Shown here: positions 6,557 to 7,050 of the stretch, in pieces
How the letters are laid out: every line of letters begins with the position of its first letter
Position numbering within the stretch: position 1 is the stretch's first letter
Assembly: GCA_015661465.1 (NCBI GenBank)
Contig: DQVZ01000097.1
Location: 1 to 7,050, forward strand
Origin: Aquifex aeolicus
GTDB lineage: Bacteria > Aquificota > Aquificia > Aquificales > Aquificaceae
Direction: 5' to 3'
Length of the DNA stretch: 7,050 bases
Program-made: the position numbers and the translations under genes
Notes under the pieces: generated by a model
Told to the model about the DNA's origin: nothing
The model's input: the letters and a program-made list of their open reading frames with translations, nothing else
The model's database searches: none

Positions 6557-7050
6557 ATGGAAGAAAAGAAAAAGGCTTTAGCTCTGCTCTCGGGGGGGCT
6601 TGATAGCTCCCTCGCTATAAAACTTGTTCAAGAACAAGGAATAGAGGTCAAAGCACTTCATTTTTATACGGGTTTCTGCATAACGGAGTTTAAGAGAAGA
6701 CTTGGGCAAACCAAGGAAGACGGTTCTCCTTATGTAAATCCTGCCCTAAAAGCAGCTGCTCAACTCAGGGTTCCCGTAGAAATTGTTGATATATCTGAGG
6801 AATACTACAACGTTGTTATAAATCCCAAATACGGATACGGTAAAAACGTAAATCCTTGTGTGGATTGTAGAATAATGATGCTTAAAAAGGCTAAGGAAAT
6901 AATGGAAAAGGAAGGTTACGACTTTATAATTACGGGAGAGGTTCTGTATCAGAGACCCATGAGCCAAACTCTGGAAAGGTTAAAGCTGATAGAGAAGGAA
7001 GCAGGTCTGCAAGGGCTTGTTTTGAGACCTTTATCTGCAAAAGTTTTACC
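6557..7050 (+). CDS. PP-loop ATPase, ThiI/MnmA-like, probable tRNA sulfur-transfer enzyme (3' end outside window)
   Basis: The frame starts with ATG 2 bases after the iscU stop and is still open at the right edge, giving 164 visible residues. The N-terminus has the ATP-pyrophosphatase P-loop SGGLDSS (12-18) after a hydrophobic strand. NPCVDCR (99-105) carries a CxxC pair in a context similar to the NPCxxC segment of MnmA, followed by a helix and DFIITGEVLYQRPMSQ (122-137) and LVLRPLSAK (154-162). PP-loop enzymes adenylate a substrate carbonyl. Those with such cysteines usually thiolate tRNA, using persulfide or an Fe-S cluster. I recognise the general family, often annotated loosely as a ThiI- or MnmA-like protein, but not a proven substrate. 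There is no separate strong Shine-Dalgarno site, so it is probably coupled to iscU, a natural partner for a sulfur-transfer enzyme. QueC is less likely because its motifs differ. Confidence 0.8.
   Translation, partial: MEEKKKALALLSGGLDSSLAIKLVQEQGIEVKALHFYTGFCITEFKRRLGQTKEDGSPYVNPALKAAAQLRVPVEIVDISEEYYNVVINPKYGYGKNVNPCVDCRIMMLKKAKEIMEKEGYDFIITGEVLYQRPMSQTLERLKLIEKEAGLQGLVLRPLSAKVL

Noticed and set aside
6592..6598. Run of seven G as a frameshift or programmed slip site in the PP-loop gene
   Set aside because: The annotated frame reads straight through to give the full SGGLDSS motif and the downstream motifs stay in the same frame.
6746..6967. Minus-strand open frame inside the PP-loop gene
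   Set aside because: It lies opposite a frame carrying clear PP-loop and CxxC motifs and has no family resemblance of its own.

Overview
The window looks like chromosomal DNA of a hyperthermophilic member of the Aquificales, most likely Aquifex aeolicus or a very close relative. The case rests on three things. The IscU-type scaffold has the length and residue numbering I remember for the structurally studied A. aeolicus protein (Cys36, Asp38, Cys63, His106, Cys107). The single tRNA has GC-rich stems (55 of 77 bases are G or C) inside AT-richer coding DNA. The proteins are rich in Lys, Glu and Ile. Species assignment is from recognition only, not from a search.

Layout. A Fur-family metalloregulator (1-432, +) enters from the left edge with its N-terminus cut off. 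It converges, across only 10 bases, on a leftward cluster that reads, in transcription order, tRNA-Arg(CCG) (5984-5908), a polyprenyl diphosphate synthase (5892-4978), queA (4968-3955) and valS (3943-443). Gaps in this cluster are 15, 9 and 11 bases, which suggests one transcript that starts with a tRNA and carries one isoprenoid gene and two tRNA-related enzymes. A roughly 95-base AT-rich divergent intergenic region (5985-6080) separates it from a rightward pair: the Fe-S scaffold gene iscU/nifU (6081-6554) and, 2 bases later, a PP-loop ATPase of the ThiI/MnmA kind (6557 to the right edge, incomplete).

How the genes fit together. The leftward unit mixes translation functions (tRNA-Arg, valyl-tRNA synthetase, queuosine synthesis) with prenyl side-chain synthesis, probably for the respiratory naphthoquinone. 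The rightward unit pairs Fe-S assembly with what is probably a sulfur-transfer enzyme acting on tRNA, though its substrate cannot be read from the sequence. Fur at the left may sense iron, but no Fur box could be shown in the window.

The most unusual item is the valyl-tRNA synthetase. At 1166 residues it is far longer than usual bacterial ValRS, and the excess sits mainly in two insertions: one of about 155 residues between the editing domain and the return to the catalytic domain, and one of about 90-95 residues that splits the second zinc knuckle between its two CxxC halves. I recognise neither insert as a known domain. No CRISPR array, insertion sequence, riboswitch or clear new multigene system is visible, and no gene-free stretch exceeds 300 bases.
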